Source: Oscheius onirici
Taxonomy: Eukaryota > Nematoda > Chromadorea > Rhabditida > Rhabditidae
Assembly: GCA_932521025.1 (NCBI GenBank)
Contig: OW051470.1
Location: 9,100,501-9,164,500 of the forward strand
DNA: 64,000 bases
Direction: 5' to 3'
This document shows positions 62,312 through 64,000 of the stretch, one piece after another (the first letter of the stretch is position 1; each line of letters opens with the position of its first letter). The notes beneath the pieces were generated by a model. It worked only from the letters and a program-made list of their open reading frames with translations. It was not told where the DNA came from and ran no database searches. A program made the position numbers and the translations under genes.

Positions 62312-63890
62312 CTAGTCCTTCGATTTCATTTGCAGCGTGCCCTGTTCCACAACTTCGACCGACTTGCTGGCCTTTACTCTCTTCTTCTTGGCTACGTTTC
62401 CGCCCGTCCTCAGCGATGTCTTCCGCTGCTCGACCGCCGTCGGCATGTCCTGAGACGGCGTTTGTCGTCGTCTTCTACCCGTCGGTGTCAGCAGCTCCGA
62501 CGGCTGCGTCGAAATGACTTTTCGCGGCTTCTGTTCCCTGATAGAGCGCTCACTTTCCAGCGTCTTTTCTTCTCGAAGCCGGGCCGACGGCTCTCTGGCA
62601 CTCTTCATCACGTCCCGATTGGCTTTTGTCTTCTGAAAAAGGGGAAGTTAGTGTGACTCTCTGTCCCTCCAAATTTCCAAATGCCTATCTCTCTGATTCT
62701 ACTGTAACTGTTCTACCTCTGCTACTGTACAGTACAACAAGGCTCAAAAGTTAGGAAGAGTACAGGACACGGGACTGGAAATGTGGGTCCATTGCAGTAG
62801 AGTCGTCTGGGCAAATAACGAATGAGTTCAGTCGTCAAAATTGTGGTACAGTAATCGCCGAGGTGCGGTATTAACATCAAAACTGGGCAAAAACGCAATC
62901 AGTAGCTAGTCGAGACAGTTAGTCGGGAGTCCCAACTCGGGACAGTCATGTGTTCCAACTGTGCTCTGAAGAGTTGGGAAAGGGTCTGGTGGGAGTGGTG
63001 AACAAGATAGAAGTACAGTCAGCAAAGCACAGTAGTTTCTTTTTAGAAACAGGGACACAGAGAGTCTGGTTCAAAAGTCGTCCAGTAAACAATGGTAGAT
63101 AAATATGGGCGGTCAGATGAGTCACAAAATTCAGATCTTCTTCCTATGCATAGTACTAGTAGAAATATGGAAATCAGTCGGGACAGTGTGTTCCACTGTG
63201 TCACAATGTGTTCCAACTGTGCTCTGAAGAGTCGAGAAAGAATCTGGTGAGAGTGGTGAACAAGGTAGAAGTACAGTCAGCAAAGCACAGTAGTCAAAAT
63301 ATAGGGAACGAGAGTCAGTCAGAGGTCGGTTAGAAACGGGGCACAGAGAGTTCTGATTCAAGAGTCTTCCAATAAGCAGTGGTATGAGCAGCCATATGAG
63401 TCACAAAGTTCACATCTTCCTCCTATGCATAGTACTGGTAGAACTACCGAACGGTCAGTAATTGTCTGGTAGTCGGTACTGATCTGTCTCTCCGACTCGC
63501 TATCTCTCTGAAACCAAAACAAAGATTTTCTACCTTCGTCTGCAGCTTCACCTCCTCCGACTTGACATCCGGATCGGCTGAAGCGAGACTGGCCACATCG
63601 TCGCGTGTGTCGTCCTCGCTGTTGAGCCAATCCAGTCCAGACGGATCCTTTCTCCCTGAACATTGCGTCGGCTCGACTTTCAGCTCCTTCTTCTCCTCCT
63701 TGCTCTTCGAGATCTGTCCCGCTTCCACTGTGCTCTGCTTGTTGTCTACACTCGTCTGCACTGAGAGCGTTTTTTTGTCCGAGTTCTGTTGAGACGATCG
63801 CGACGTCGCTCGCTCCTTCCCGGAGGATGGCTTCTTTTTGGAGCAGAAGAGAGCCAGTAGTGGCGACAGGAGCAGAAGGTAGAACAGCAT
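62312..63890 (-). CDS. Lys/Ser/Glu-rich protein with N-terminal membrane segment, unrecognised
   Basis: Exons 63534-63890 and 62312-62632 encode 225 residues. The start MLFYLLLLSPLLALFCS is a hydrophobic helix followed by KKK, which would orient the rest to the cytosol as a signal anchor, or be a signal peptide. The remainder is highly charged and low in hydrophobics (SKSKEEKKELKVEPTQ; LDWLNSEDDTRDDVASL; SARLREEKTLESERSIREQK; ending MKSKD), with basic patches (GRRRRQTP; KKKRVKAS). No domain is recognised. The intron 62633-63533 contains a 258-base direct duplication. The function is unknown. Confidence 0.65.
62933..63460. repeat. Two-copy direct tandem duplication, period ~258 bases
   Basis: TGTGTTCCAACTGTGCTCTG at 62949 recurs at 63207. 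The following GTGGTGAACAAG.TAGAAGTA, CAGTCAGCAAAGCACAGTAG and TCCTATGCATAGTACT blocks keep the same order and spacing. Divergence is about 10 per cent by eye. It is intronic. Confidence 0.75.
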
Positions 63891-64000
63891 TCGTCGAGTC
63901 CTCTAGTCGCGAAATTGTTTTTTGAAGTTTGTTTTTGAAACTTTTTGAATTAGTTTGTTTGGAAAACTTTTCTTTGAGCAATCTTTGAAAACCTCAAATT

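Overview
The window is nuclear DNA of a small-genome invertebrate, most probably a nematode. Introns are short (often 35-60 bases), nearly all have GT...TTTTCAG-type ends, and genes sit close together on both strands. A 5S rRNA gene has the nematode-type sequence, and the gene set includes a TWK-type K2P channel, a Fer-like SH2 kinase and a worm-style p53. Gene models were built by hand from family motifs and splice phase. Most multi-exon models (MMADHC, NOMO, CDC7, p53, UGT, K2P core, DNAJA3, kinase, UMPS, bZIP, POLK, engrailed, the 62.3 kb gene) sum to an exact multiple of three.

Layout, left to right: chimaerin-type RhoGAP (-, cut by the left edge); MMADHC, mitochondrial/cytosolic B12 trafficking (+); NOMO, ER membrane (+); CDC7 kinase (-); p53-family factor (+); UDP-glucuronosyltransferase (-); K2P potassium channel with a 5S rRNA in its last intron and 5' exons up to 24.9 kb (-); mitochondrial DnaJ (DNAJA3/Tid1) with two possible C-termini (-); a large coiled-coil protein with a KEN box and a tRNA-Ile in one intron (-); SH2 tyrosine kinase whose intron is a (TGTCCC)~40 array (+); CG13380-like Cys-rich protein (-); small Cys/Met-rich protein (-); UMP synthase (-); an unrecognised acidic and Gln/Arg-rich protein (-); bZIP factor (+); DNA polymerase kappa (+); engrailed homeobox gene (-); and a Lys-rich protein with an N-terminal membrane segment (-).

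The genes do not form one pathway. CDC7, p53, POLK and UMPS bear on replication and damage responses, but they are separate units with no sign of an operon, so the grouping may be chance.

The non-coding DNA is unusual. Introns and intergenic DNA carry many palindromic (MITE-like) elements of about ten families, tRNA-like sequences with Pol III terminators, a dispersed GACAGTTAGACAGCT repeat, and long (ACAGT)/(GAGACA)-type simple sequence. I found no CRISPR array, prokaryotic operon or complete autonomous transposon, and nothing I would call a wholly new system. The best leads are the compact p53 and engrailed genes, the in-frame VP-repeat intron of the kinase, the two-ended DNAJA3, and the palindrome-borne tRNA-like sequence in the CDC7 intron.
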